Source: Holtiella tumoricola | GTDB taxonomy: Bacteria; Bacillota; Clostridia; Lachnospirales; Cellulosilyticaceae | Assembly (NCBI RefSeq): GCF_027857615.1 | Contig: NZ_JAQIFT010000061.1 | Coordinates: 205,556 to 269,555 of the forward strand | Length of the DNA: 64,000 nt | Direction of reading: 5' to 3' | Part shown: piece after piece, positions 35,467 through 44,382 of the stretch | How positions within the stretch are numbered: position 1 is the stretch's first letter | How the letters are laid out: each line of letters begins with the position of its first letter | The notes under the pieces: generated by a model | Database searches by the model: none | The model's input: only the letters and a program-made list of their open reading frames with translations | Told to the model about the DNA's origin: nothing | Translations under genes and position numbers: made by a program

Positions 35467-36417
35467 TTATTGAATTGTAATTTCAAAAGCTTCTACTTGT
35501 CCATTTATCATCATACCATTTGATTCTACTGAAATGGTTTGGCATACTTTTAAGTCACTAAATTTAACTACTTTTTTATTTTTAGCATCTGTAATCTTAG
35601 TATTTTCTGTGACTTTCACTATAATTTGTGATTCCTCATCTTTTTTATCACCAAGAGTGATGGTTTTAGCTTCTTTATCAATTTTTGCAATTTGTTCTGT
35701 AAGATAGCCTGCTACAGGACATGTTACTAAATTTTCTTCTTGCTCATCTAATATTGTAAGGAAGAAAGCCGTTACTTGGCCGTTTGTCATTATACCGTTT
35801 GATTCAAGTATAACTTGTTGACCTACCTCAAAGTCTGCAAAAGTATAAGCTCTTTTATTTAATTCATGACTAATTTGAGTATCTTCATTTACCTTTACAA
35901 CAATTTGTGCTTCTTTATCTGTTGCATCACCTAAGATGATAGTTTGTGCATCAGCATCAATACCTACAATTGTATCTGTGATATAGCCTGCTACAGGACA
36001 AATAGCTAAGTTTTCTTCTAATTCATTTTCATTTTCCATCACTGTGAGGACAAAAGCCGTAAGTTGACCATTTGTCATCATGCCATTTGATTCAATTCCT
36101 ATTTTTTGTCCTACTTCTAGATCACTAAATGTGTATACATTCTTATTATTCATCGAAATAATATTTGTTTCATTTGTAACGTTGATAACGATCTTTGCAC
36201 CTTTATCCTCTGCATCACCTACGATAACTTGCTTATTTTTCTCATCAATTTTTACAATAGTATCCTCAATGTAGCCTACATTACATACAACTGCTGCCTT
36301 CTGTTTAATCACTTTAGTTTGGCCTTCAACCGGTGCTGCTATAACAGAGAAACTTGTTGCTGCTAAAGCCCCTACTACGCATAATGTTTTAAGTGTATTT
36401 AATAATTTTGTATTCAT
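35467..36417 (-). CDS. Secreted protein with three tandem ~90-residue repeats
   Basis: This 316-residue protein has a signal peptide (TLCVVGALAATSFSVIAAPV, about residues 10-29) and then three homologous repeats starting near residues 43, 138 and 232. Each runs CxVGYI or CPVAGYI, then a D-K-x-I-x-GD segment, a VY/VKFSDLKV-like segment, and SNG(M/I)M(T/I)NGQ before the closing beta strand. The pattern suggests small OB-fold-like modules, each with one conserved Cys and a Met-rich loop. I placed the start at 36417 with GGAGG eight bases upstream. It lies beside csoR and copA but has its own promoter region, because a terminator follows csoR. A copper-related role is only a guess. Confidence 0.75.
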   Translation of the reverse strand: MNTKLLNTLKTLCVVGALAATSFSVIAAPVEGQTKVIKQKAAVVCNVGYIEDTIVKIDEKNKQVIVGDAEDKGAKIVINVTNETNIISMNNKNVYTFSDLEVGQKIGIESNGMMTNGQLTAFVLTVMENENELEENLAICPVAGYITDTIVGIDADAQTIILGDATDKEAQIVVKVNEDTQISHELNKRAYTFADFEVGQQVILESNGIMTNGQVTAFFLTILDEQEENLVTCPVAGYLTEQIAKIDKEAKTITLGDKKDEESQIIVKVTENTKITDAKNKKVVKFSDLKVCQTISVESNGMMINGQVEAFEITIQ

Positions 36418-36530
36418 AATCTTTTCCTCCAAAGTTTTTGTTTTATATATGTAATACACTTAAGTCACCTATTTTGTTTAAAAAATGTTAGTGGAAAATT
36501 TTTCTATATAGGTAGATTAGTTTTATAGTA

Positions 36531-36578
36531 TAAAAAAAGATTGAATATAGGCTTCATACCTATATTCAATCTTTATAT
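36531..36578 (-). terminator. Terminator downstream of csoR
   Basis: AAAGATTGAATATAGG pairs with CCTATATTCAATCTTT and is followed by seven T on the minus strand. Confidence 0.85.
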
Positions 36579-36838
36579 TACTTCGTTAATTTATCAATAA
36601 TAGCGAGGACTTCTTCTATCTTTTGTGATTTATTATCCTCTACAGCCTCAACTACACAGTGTTCCATATGTGCTTTGAGTACTTCGCGGTTTGCTTTTTT
36701 TAGAAGTGCCTCTACTGCAAGCAATTGATTGGAAACATCTATACAATAGCGATCTTCTTCTATCATTTTAAGAACCCCTTCAATCTGCCCTTTTGCAGTT
36801 TTCAGGTATCTGCCTACTTTATCTTTATCTGCTTTCAT
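36578..36838 (-). CDS. csoR: CsoR-family copper-sensing repressor
   Basis: This 86-residue helical protein has the Cu(I) ligands of CsoR in correct spacing: Cys32, His57 and Cys61, in RYCIDVSNQLL and KAHMEHCVV. It would bind DNA in the apo state and release it on binding Cu(I). It is encoded 19 bp downstream of the copper ATPase gene, so the two are cotranscribed and the repressor is probably autoregulated through the GC-rich element upstream of copA. A strong terminator follows. Confidence 0.92.
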   Translation of the reverse strand: MKADKDKVGRYLKTAKGQIEGVLKMIEEDRYCIDVSNQLLAVEALLKKANREVLKAHMEHCVVEAVEDNKSQKIEEVLAIIDKLTK

Positions 36839-36857
36839 AGGAATCCCCTATTCTTAC

Positions 36858-37064
36858 TTAATTAATACTTATTACATCATATCCTGCGTTTTCTACTGTT
36901 TCTTTAAGCACTGTATCACTTACTTCTTGAGTAAGTTCTACTGTTGCTGTTTTTGTTTCAAGATTTACTGTTGCTGTTACACCTTCAAGTGCATTTAATG
37001 CTTTTTCTACTCTTCCTGAACAATGTCCACAGCTCATACCTTCAATAACCATATGTTTTGTCAT
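36858..37064 (-). CDS. Possible internally initiated CopZ copper chaperone (68 aa)
   Basis: In frame within copA, ATG at 37064 is preceded by AGAGGAGAGT nine bases away and would yield a 68-residue protein MTKHMVIEGMSCGHC..., the exact size of a free CopZ chaperone with its CxxC Cu(I) site (Cys12, Cys15). The upstream linker (EEKEESKK) is encoded by bases that serve as this site. The simplest history is fusion of adjacent copA and copZ genes by loss of the intervening stop, with translation initiation retained. Whether the free product is made cannot be read from sequence alone. Confidence 0.45.
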   Translation of the reverse strand: MTKHMVIEGMSCGHCSGRVEKALNALEGVTATVNLETKTATVELTQEVSDTVLKETVENAGYDVISIN

Positions 37065-39440
37065 CTTTTTACTCTCCTCTTTCTCTTCTATTTTAATCAT
37101 ATCACTATTAACTTTACTTGTTAATTGTTGTTGTACATTTTTATTATTTTCTACTACTCTATTAGATGTTTTAGGTTTAAAAAACTTTAATCTAAGTGCA
37201 TTACTTACAACTGTGACTGAGCTTAAACTCATCGCTGCAGCTGCAAACATAGGATTTAACTTCCATCCTAAAAGTGTATAGAATACACCTGCTGCAAGTG
37301 GAATACCTACAACATTATAGAAGAATGCCCAGAATAAGTTTTGTTTAATATTTTTGATTGTAGCACGACTTAAAGATACTGCTGATACTGCATCAAGTAA
37401 GTCACTCTTAATAAGAACAATGTCCGCTGATTCAATAGCTACATCAGTTCCTGCACCAATGGCAACCCCTACGTCTGCACGTGCTAATGCCGGTGCATCA
37501 TTAATACCATCACCAACCATAGCTACAACATGGCCTGCTTCTTGAAGCTTACGTACTTCTTGTTCTTTATCTTGTGGTAATACCTCTGCTATAACTTTTG
37601 CTATACCTAATTGACTTCTAATGGCTTCTGCAGTTCTTCTATTATCTCCTGTAAGCATAATGACTTCTATGCCCATTGCTTGCATCTGTGCAATGGCTTC
37701 TTTACTTGTTGGCTTAATTGTATCTGCTACTGCAATAATACCCATTATTCCTTTTTCATCTGCAAAGTAAAGAGGTGTTTTTCCGTCCTCAGCTAATTGA
37801 ATTGCCTTTGCTTCAAAAGCTTCCATAGTAATGCCTTGCTCTTTCATAAGCTTAGCATTTCCTATATTTAATTTTTTATTTTCTACGACAACTTCTAGCC
37901 CTTGACCTACTAAAGCCTTAAAGTTAGTTGCTTGCTTTAATGTTAAGTTACGTTCATTTGCTTCTAAAACAATAGCCTCTGCTAAAGGATGTTCAGATTG
38001 TTTTTCTGCTGATGCTGCAAAGATTAAGAATTCTTGTTCATCAAGTCCTTGTCTTACAATAATATCTGTTACACGAGGTTTCCCCTCTGTAATCGTTCCT
38101 GTTTTATCTAAAACAATACGGTCTACTTTGTGTAAGGTTTCAAGTGCCTCTGCTGATTTAATCAGAATACCATTTTCTGCACCTTTACCTGTAGCAACCA
38201 TGATGGCTGTTGGTGTTGCAAGCCCTAATGCACATGGGCAAGAAATAACTAATACAGAAATACCAATAGACAGTGCAAATTCAAATGGTGCTCCAAGGAA
38301 TAACCATACAATCGTTGCCACTATAGCTATACCTATAACTACTGGTACGAATACACTACTGATTTGATCTGCTAATTTTGCAATTGGTGCTTTTGAACCA
38401 CTTGCATCTTCTACTAACTTAATAATTTGTGATAAGGTCGTATCACTTCCAACATGAACAGCCTTAAACTTAAATGTTCCCGTCTTATTCATGCTTGCAC
38501 CAATAACTTTATCACCTGCTTGTTTCTCAACAGGAATACTTTCTCCTGTAAGCATAGATTCATCTACTGATGAAGTCCCTTCTACAATAACACCATCTAC
38601 AGGAATACTTTGGCCTGGTTTCACAAGTATAATATCACCTACTACTACCTGCTCAATAGCAACTTCTATCTCTTGCCCATCCCTTATCACCATTGCTGTT
38701 TTAGGTGCTAAGTCCATAAGCTTTTTAATAGCTTCAGATGTTTTCCCTTTTGCACGTGTTTCTAAGAACTTACCTAATGTTATAAGTGCTAGAATGACAG
38801 CTGCTGATTCAAAATAGAGGTCCATGGAATATTGCATTACTAGCTCCATATCTCCATGCCCTAATCCATAACTCATTTTATAAATTGCAAAGACACCATA
38901 GATAAGTGCTGCAGCTGAACCTATTGCGATTAATGTATCCATATTAGAAGCACCTTTAATAAGTGATCTAAAACCTACCTTATAGTACTTACTATTTACA
39001 ATGACAACTGGTAATGCCAGTAAGAATTGTGTAAATGCAAAACTTAAGGCATTCTCATTCCCATGGAAAGCTTCTAAAAATGGCCATCCCATCATGTGTC
39101 CCATCGAAATATAGAATAAAGGTATTGCAAATATGAAAGAAATAATAAGACGTCTCTTCATATCTTTGATTTCTTCTTGCACAGGATCTACTTGATTTAT
39201 TTTACTCTTTGCTATTTGATTATTGCTTTGTTCTAATTCTGCGCTATATCCACCACTTTCAACGGCAGCAATAATAGCTTCAGGATTTAATTTATCTACA
39301 TCATAGCTAACTTGCATCGTGTTATTAAACAAATTAACGTTTACTTTATTAACACCCTCTAGCTTGCCTACACTCTTCTCAACATGAGCGACACAAGCCG
39401 AACAGGTCATACCATTTACTTTAAATTTTTGATCTTTCAT
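36858..39440 (-). CDS. copA: Copper-exporting P1B-type ATPase with C-terminal CopZ-like domain
   Basis: This 860-residue copper pump has an N-terminal heavy-metal-associated domain (GMTCSACVAHVEKSV, residues 10-24), eight membrane segments, the CPC metal-transfer motif (SCPCALGLATP), the phosphorylation site DKTGTITEGKP, HPLAEAIV and GDGINDAPALARADVG. It exports Cu(I) from the cytoplasm. Unusually, a second metal-binding domain (GMSCGHCSGRVEKALN) is fused at the C-terminus after a Lys/Glu linker. The DNA just before that domain looks like a separate ribosome binding site and start (see the internal site). It heads the copA-csoR operon. Confidence 0.93.
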   Translation of the reverse strand: MKDQKFKVNGMTCSACVAHVEKSVGKLEGVNKVNVNLFNNTMQVSYDVDKLNPEAIIAAVESGGYSAELEQSNNQIAKSKINQVDPVQEEIKDMKRRLIISFIFAIPLFYISMGHMMGWPFLEAFHGNENALSFAFTQFLLALPVVIVNSKYYKVGFRSLIKGASNMDTLIAIGSAAALIYGVFAIYKMSYGLGHGDMELVMQYSMDLYFESAAVILALITLGKFLETRAKGKTSEAIKKLMDLAPKTAMVIRDGQEIEVAIEQVVVGDIILVKPGQSIPVDGVIVEGTSSVDESMLTGESIPVEKQAGDKVIGASMNKTGTFKFKAVHVGSDTTLSQIIKLVEDASGSKAPIAKLADQISSVFVPVVIGIAIVATIVWLFLGAPFEFALSIGISVLVISCPCALGLATPTAIMVATGKGAENGILIKSAEALETLHKVDRIVLDKTGTITEGKPRVTDIIVRQGLDEQEFLIFAASAEKQSEHPLAEAIVLEANERNLTLKQATNFKALVGQGLEVVVENKKLNIGNAKLMKEQGITMEAFEAKAIQLAEDGKTPLYFADEKGIMGIIAVADTIKPTSKEAIAQMQAMGIEVIMLTGDNRRTAEAIRSQLGIAKVIAEVLPQDKEQEVRKLQEAGHVVAMVGDGINDAPALARADVGVAIGAGTDVAIESADIVLIKSDLLDAVSAVSLSRATIKNIKQNLFWAFFYNVVGIPLAAGVFYTLLGWKLNPMFAAAAMSLSSVTVVSNALRLKFFKPKTSNRVVENNKNVQQQLTSKVNSDMIKIEEKEESKKMTKHMVIEGMSCGHCSGRVEKALNALEGVTATVNLETKTATVELTQEVSDTVLKETVENAGYDVISIN

Positions 39441-39451
39441 CTTTTCACCTA

Positions 39452-39474
39452 CCCTCCCCCTCCTGGGGGGTTAT
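39452..39474. promoter_or_regulatory. Candidate CsoR operator upstream of copA
   Basis: On the minus strand the sequence is TAACCCCCCAGGAGGGGG, a GC-rich pseudo-palindrome in an otherwise AT-rich gap. This kind of C-run/G-run box is typical of CsoR sites (TACCCC...GGGGTA). It lies 12-34 bases before the copA start. Confidence 0.6.
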
Positions 39475-39590
39475 TTTAAAGTTAGTGTAATTTGTTTTTT
39501 TTCTTTTGTCAACTACTCTTTTCATCTCTTCTATAAATTAGTCTGTCCTCAAAAAGGCTTTTCATTCTTCTGCTTATAAACCTACTTAGC

Positions 39591-39625
39591 AAAAAAAGGA
39601 CACTGATTTTAATATCAGTGTCCTC
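39591..39625 (-). terminator. Terminator downstream of tcdA
   Basis: AGGACACTGATA and TATCAGTGTCCT pair around a short loop and are followed by a run of T on the minus strand. Confidence 0.8.
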
Positions 39626-39640
39626 GTAATTTTTATCTAA

Positions 39641-40378
39641 TTATTTTTTATAACCTATAAGTTCTTTAATTACTTCACCTGCAATAATCAACCCTGATAC
39701 AGATGGTACAAAAGCTACAGATGCAGGGATTTGTCTTCTTGTCCATGTACCTGGTTCTGGCACTTCACCTGTTGGTTCTGGTTGTGTTGGTTTGAGTGCT
39801 GGTTCTTTAGAATATACAACTTTAAGTTTCTTTACCCTACGTTTTTTAAGCTCATGACGCATAACTTTTGCTAATGGGCACACACTTGTTTTATAGATAT
39901 CTGTTACTTCTAATTGTGTTGGATCTAATTTGTTCGCTGCACCCATAGCACTAATGATTGGAATATTCTTTTCTTTACATCTTACAATAAGATCAATTTT
40001 AGAAGTTACCATATCAATAGCATCTACAACATAATCATAGTCTTCATTTAATAGACTTTCTGCTGTTTCTGCATTATAGAGTGCTTCATAAGTTGTCACA
40101 TTGGCTTCTGGATTAATAAGAAGCACACGTTCTTTCATAACTTCAACTTTTGGTTTACCTACTGTTTCTACCGTAGCATGAATTTGTCTATTAATATTAG
40201 ATACACAAACAGTATCACTATCAATAAGCACTAAATTACCTACACCTGTTCTAGCAAGTGCTTCAACTGTATAAGAGCCTACTCCTCCTACACCAAAAAC
40301 AGCTACTTTACTATTTTTTAATTTTTCTAATGCCTCTGTACCAAGTAGCATTTCTGTTCTTTGGAAAGCATGTAGCAT
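39641..40378 (-). CDS. tcdA: tRNA threonylcarbamoyladenosine dehydratase (TcdA)
   Basis: This 245-residue ThiF/MoeB-superfamily enzyme would use ATP to cyclise t6A37 to ct6A in tRNAs that read ANN codons. The adenylation site is VFGVGGVGSYTVEALAR (residues about 26-42). The second nucleotide motif is DSDTVCVSNINRQ, and DYVVDAIDMVTSKIDLI follows. The cysteine region SVCPLAKVMRHELKKRRVKK and the end GLIIAGEVIKELIGY are typical of TcdA (YgdL/CsdL) rather than MoeB, and no MoaD/ThiS partner is nearby. The ATG at 40378 with AAAGGAG upstream is preferred over one seven codons earlier. Confidence 0.88.
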   Translation of the reverse strand: MLHAFQRTEMLLGTEALEKLKNSKVAVFGVGGVGSYTVEALARTGVGNLVLIDSDTVCVSNINRQIHATVETVGKPKVEVMKERVLLINPEANVTTYEALYNAETAESLLNEDYDYVVDAIDMVTSKIDLIVRCKEKNIPIISAMGAANKLDPTQLEVTDIYKTSVCPLAKVMRHELKKRRVKKLKVVYSKEPALKPTQPEPTGEVPEPGTWTRRQIPASVAFVPSVSGLIIAGEVIKELIGYKK

Positions 40379-40621
40379 ACTTTTATCTCCTTTATCCAAA
40401 CCTATTTAATAGGTTATCTTTGTTATTATTAATTCTTTCTTATTATAGCAAGAACTTACTTCTAGCACTAGGTAGTAATTCTACTTTTATGAAGGTTACA
40501 TAAGTTACTTATTTTTATGCATGTTTATGTAAATTCATTATTGCATTTTTATTAGCATTAATTTATAATGATACAAGATAATACTTAACATAACAAATTT
40601 AAATATAGAGGGGAAATCATT

Positions 40622-41965
40622 ATGAAAACGTATAAGACTAGTTCAATCATAAAGTTCATTATCCCATCATTAATTGGGATATTCTTATTTATGATTCCTT
40701 TTTCAGTCGATGGGGGAATTACAATTCCTGTAGCTATTCTGTCTAAATGGTTACAAGGACAACTCGCTAGTTTATTACCTGCTATCCTATTAGGGATTAC
40801 TATTGTAACAGGTATTGGAACTATTGTAACAAAATGTATAAAACCTAAATTTATTATGGAAAATAAATTTTTAAATACTCTCTTTAATGTAACACCTGTA
40901 TGGGTAGTTATTCGTCTTTTAAGTGTTGTATTCTTAACTTGTGCAGTATTTGAAGTTGGACCAGAAATGATCTATGGAGAATTAACAGGAGGACTTATTC
41001 TTAACGATTTACTTCCTATTCTGTTTACAATTTTCCTTTTTGCAGGATTATTTCTTCCACTTTTACTTAACTTCGGATTACTTGAATTTGTAGGTTCATT
41101 ACTTGTTAAAGTTATGCGCCCAGTGTTCAAATTACCAGGACGTTCAGCAATTGACTGTATTGCGTCTTGGCTTGGAGATGGTACTATCGGCGTTCTTCTT
41201 ACAAGTAAACAATACGAAGAAGGGTTCTATACAGAAAGAGAAGCTTGCGTTATCGGAACAACATTCTCTCTTGTTTCTATTACATTTACACTTGTTATTG
41301 CAGAAACAGTAGGGCTTAGCCATATGTTCATTCCATTTTATTTAACAGTAACACTTGCAAGTATCGTAGCTGCAATCGTAGTACCTAAGTTTGGACCTCT
41401 TGCTAAGAAAAAAGATGTTCTTGTAAATGGTACAAAACCTAATATGCAAGAAACACTTCCACAAGGTCATAATGCTTTTACTTTTGGATTTAAAAATGCT
41501 ATTGATAAAGCTGAGCATCAAAGTATCACAACTTGTATCTTTAAAGATGGTGTTAAAAATGTAATTGATATGTGGTTTGCAGTTATTCCAATCGTTATGG
41601 GTGTTGGGACAATCGCACTGATTATTGCAGAATACACACCATTCTTCAAAATCATTGGATTACCATTCTATCCAGTACTTGCATTACTTGGTATTCCTGA
41701 AGCTATGGCAGCTTCTAGTACACTTATGGCTGGTTTTGCAGATATGCTCCTACCTTCCATTTTAGCTGGTGACATTGCTTCTGATATGACACGTTTTGTA
41801 GTTGCTTGTACATCTGTATCACAGCTTATCTACTTATCAGAAGTTGGGGCACTTTTACTCGGATCAAAGATTCCAGTGAACTTAAAAGAACTCTTCATTA
41901 TCTTTATCCAAAGAACTTTAGTAACGCTTCCAGTAATTGCACTTGTAGCACACTTATTATTTTAA
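40622..41965 (+). CDS. YjiH family membrane protein (nucleoside-recognition/gate domain)
   Basis: This 447-residue protein has about ten membrane segments and two gate-type halves, starting SIIKFIIPSLIGIFLFMIPF. Motifs such as LPGRSAIDCIASWLGDGTIG and MAASSTLMAGFADMLLPSIL with SEVGALLLGSKIPVNLKEL match YjiH/SpmA-like gate domains. It is probably a transporter or channel, with no known substrate. GAGGGGAAATCATT precedes the ATG. It forms a single unit between two convergent terminators. Confidence 0.85.
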   Translation: MKTYKTSSIIKFIIPSLIGIFLFMIPFSVDGGITIPVAILSKWLQGQLASLLPAILLGITIVTGIGTIVTKCIKPKFIMENKFLNTLFNVTPVWVVIRLLSVVFLTCAVFEVGPEMIYGELTGGLILNDLLPILFTIFLFAGLFLPLLLNFGLLEFVGSLLVKVMRPVFKLPGRSAIDCIASWLGDGTIGVLLTSKQYEEGFYTEREACVIGTTFSLVSITFTLVIAETVGLSHMFIPFYLTVTLASIVAAIVVPKFGPLAKKKDVLVNGTKPNMQETLPQGHNAFTFGFKNAIDKAEHQSITTCIFKDGVKNVIDMWFAVIPIVMGVGTIALIIAEYTPFFKIIGLPFYPVLALLGIPEAMAASSTLMAGFADMLLPSILAGDIASDMTRFVVACTSVSQLIYLSEVGALLLGSKIPVNLKELFIIFIQRTLVTLPVIALVAHLLF

Positions 41966-42002
41966 TTTAAAAAGGGACCTTAAAGGGTCCCTTTTTAAAT
42001 TA
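41966..42002. terminator. Bidirectional terminator after yjiH
   Basis: AAAAAGGGACC and GGTCCCTTTTT pair around a short loop between convergent genes. Confidence 0.85.
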
Positions 42003-42006
42003 AATT

Positions 42007-43179
42007 TTATTGATAATCATCTAGTGTCTGAATGACTTGTTTAACAACCTTATCAATTGTAGCATTCCCAGTATAGTATAGGTCTATGACTAATTTTTCC
42101 TTTGAAGCAATTAACTTTACTCCATTACGTATCTCATAGATATAAAGTTGATCTAATACACTCTGTTCTATATAATTCATTTCTCTATATCCACTTTTAA
42201 CCTTTCGTTCTAACAAGCAGTCAATGAATGATTTTGTTAATCCACTAAATTTAAGCTCTTATATCTCTTGTTGTAAATATGGACGTTCTACTTCAATCTC
42301 TTGGTTTATAGTTTTTCCTGTTTCATATACTACATATTTTACATTCATCAAAGACATAAATCCTTTATCGTAAACATCATATGTATTTATATTAGGCTCC
42401 CCTTCATCATCCAAATAATGTGTTGTAAAGTCTTTATCTGTCTCTAGTGCACTCAATCTTACAATCGGTACATTATTATTTTCTGTAGGTAACTCATCAT
42501 AATACTGTGTATCTTCTTGCATGACACTCATTAAATAGATCATGCATCCACCAATTACTACTCCTGAAGCTATCAACCTTGCTCTATTTTTATTATATAT
42601 TTTTTTATCCTCTGATTTATTTTCATCTATCATTCCCTTCTCTATTCTTAAGCCTAGTTGCTTTAATCCTCTATATTCACTAATTTGTTGCATACATAAT
42701 ATAAAAATGGTAAAAACCATAAACATATAGGACATAAAATCACCCGTTATTAATTCATATATAAAATTTGCATTTAAAAAAGAAGTAATTAAGGTAATTA
42801 TCCATACTATCATTAGCATAAATATCACAGTCCCTTGCACTCTACATCCATCTAATAAACTTTTTATTTTTTGTTCTTCTTTTTTATCATCAATTTTTAA
42901 TCGTTCTTTTGCATACTCTTCTTCTGAAACATATAAACAAAATTTATAAGGTGTATGAACCTTGTTCCATCCATCTGTTTCCTTATATTCTTTTTCTATG
43001 GATTCTTCATCTAACATAATTTTATAGATAAGTCGCTTAGGTTGTATTCGCTTTAACTTTATCCAAGTTTCCCCTAACTTTACAACTTCTAGCCCCTCTA
43101 ATGCCAAATCCGATAGCCATTTTTCAAATTCTGTGGTTTGCCAATACATATACGGTACAATTTTATAGGTATACTCCAT
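42007..43179 (-). pseudogene. DUF2812 membrane protein gene split by an in-frame stop
   Basis: The first part (43179-42259) encodes a DUF2812-type protein: a soluble start (YTYKIVPYMYWQTTEFEKWL), a KFCLYVSEEEYAKE region, then three membrane segments. It ends abruptly at TAA (42259-42261). The same frame then continues through 14 sense codons and on to 42007 as KFSGLTKSFIDCLLERKV, then LYIYEIRNGVKLIASKEKLV, which looks like the C-terminal tail that DUF2812 proteins normally have. The tail has no good start site of its own. I therefore read it as one gene with a premature TAA. DUF2812 genes usually follow a PadR regulator; none is here. ATG at 43179 has GGGGGAAG upstream. Confidence 0.65.
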
Positions 43180-43470
43180 TGATTCTTCCCCCATTTTATA
43201 CATTGATTACTATCTCTATTTTTACCTTAATTATACTACTTCTGTATAATTATCAAACTATTTAATTATTATAAATTATATCTTATTGATATTTCTTATA
43301 TAATTTAACTATTAAATCTCTATTTTCACTTCCATTTTTAGTATATTAAAATTGTTGGTTTATATTTTCACAACTTGACATTTGGGGTATAATAAGAAAA
43401 GGCAAGGAAAAATCGATAGAATTTATCATTTTTCTCCAAATAGAATTCCATTATACGGAGGTTTTATATC

Positions 43471-44334
43471 ATGTTAGTTTCTGCAAAAGAAATGCTTACT
43501 AAAGCTCGTGCTGGTAAATACGCTGTAGGTCAATTCAACATCAACAACTTAGAATGGACAAAAGCAGTATTATTAACAGCTCAAGAAAATAACTCACCAG
43601 TTATCTTAGGTGTATCAGAAGGTGCTGGTAAATACATGGGTGGTTACAAAACTATCGTTGGTATGGTAAACGGTTTAATCGAAGAATTAAACATTACTGT
43701 TCCAGTTGCTCTTCACTTAGATCACGGTAGCTACGAAGGAGCTAAAGCTGCTATGGCTGCTGGTTTCTCTTCAATCATGTTCGATGGTTCACACTACGCT
43801 ATCGAAGAAAACATTGCTAAAACTACTGAATTAGTTGGTTTAACTTCAGAAAAAGGTCTTTCTTTAGAAGCTGAAGTTGGTTCAATCGGTGGAGAAGAAG
43901 ATGGTGTTGTTGGTGCTGGTGAAATCGCTGATGCTAACGAATGTAAAGCTATTGCTGACTTAGGTGTAACAATGCTTGCTGCTGGTATCGGTAATATCCA
44001 TGGTCAATACCCAGAGAACTGGAAAGGTTTAGCATTTGATGCATTAGCAGATATCGCTGCTGCTACAGGTGATATGCCTTTAGTATTACATGGTGGTACA
44101 GGTATTCCTGAAGAAATGATCAAAAAAGCTATCTCTTTAGGCGTAGCTAAAATCAACGTTAACACAGAATGTCAATTATCATTCGCTGAAGCTACACGTA
44201 AATATATCGAAGCTGGTAAAGACTTACAAGGTAAAGGATTTGACCCTCGTAAACTTTTAGGACCAGGTTTCGAAGCTATCAAAGCTACAGTTAAAGAAAA
44301 AATGGAATTATTCGGTTCTGTAAACCAAGCTTAA
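43471..44334 (+). CDS. fba: Class II fructose-1,6-bisphosphate aldolase
   Basis: This 287-residue zinc enzyme splits fructose-1,6-bisphosphate in glycolysis. Signature motifs are LHLDHGSYEGAKAAM (residues 81-95, His85 zinc region, Asp84 acid), LEAEVGSIGG (about 133) and the loop VLHGGTGIPEEMIKKAI (about 207), followed by VAKINVNTECQ. Codon use is strongly biased to GAA, GGT, TTA and CCA, with almost no rare codons, as expected for one of the most expressed genes here. The ATG follows GGAGGTTTTATATC, and a TATAAT with an upstream TG (43388-43393 area) is a good extended -10. Confidence 0.95.
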   Translation: MLVSAKEMLTKARAGKYAVGQFNINNLEWTKAVLLTAQENNSPVILGVSEGAGKYMGGYKTIVGMVNGLIEELNITVPVALHLDHGSYEGAKAAMAAGFSSIMFDGSHYAIEENIAKTTELVGLTSEKGLSLEAEVGSIGGEEDGVVGAGEIADANECKAIADLGVTMLAAGIGNIHGQYPENWKGLAFDALADIAAATGDMPLVLHGGTGIPEEMIKKAISLGVAKINVNTECQLSFAEATRKYIEAGKDLQGKGFDPRKLLGPGFEAIKATVKEKMELFGSVNQA

Positions 44335-44341
44335 TTCTTTT

Positions 44342-44382
44342 TATAAAAAAGGTGCCACTATGATAGTGGCACCTTTTTTTAT
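44342..44382. terminator. Bidirectional terminator after fba
   Basis: AAAAAAGGTGCCACTAT pairs with ATAGTGGCACCTTTTTTT between convergent genes. Confidence 0.88.

Noticed and set aside
42007..42216. Independent 69-residue protein starting at TTG
   Set aside because: The frame is continuous with the upstream DUF2812 gene across a single stop, and there is no ribosome binding site; it is treated as the tail of a broken gene.
43376..43395. TTGACA followed by TATAAT as a standard promoter of fba
   Set aside because: The two boxes are separated by only 7 bp, too close for a sigma-A promoter; only the TATAAT with its upstream TG is retained.
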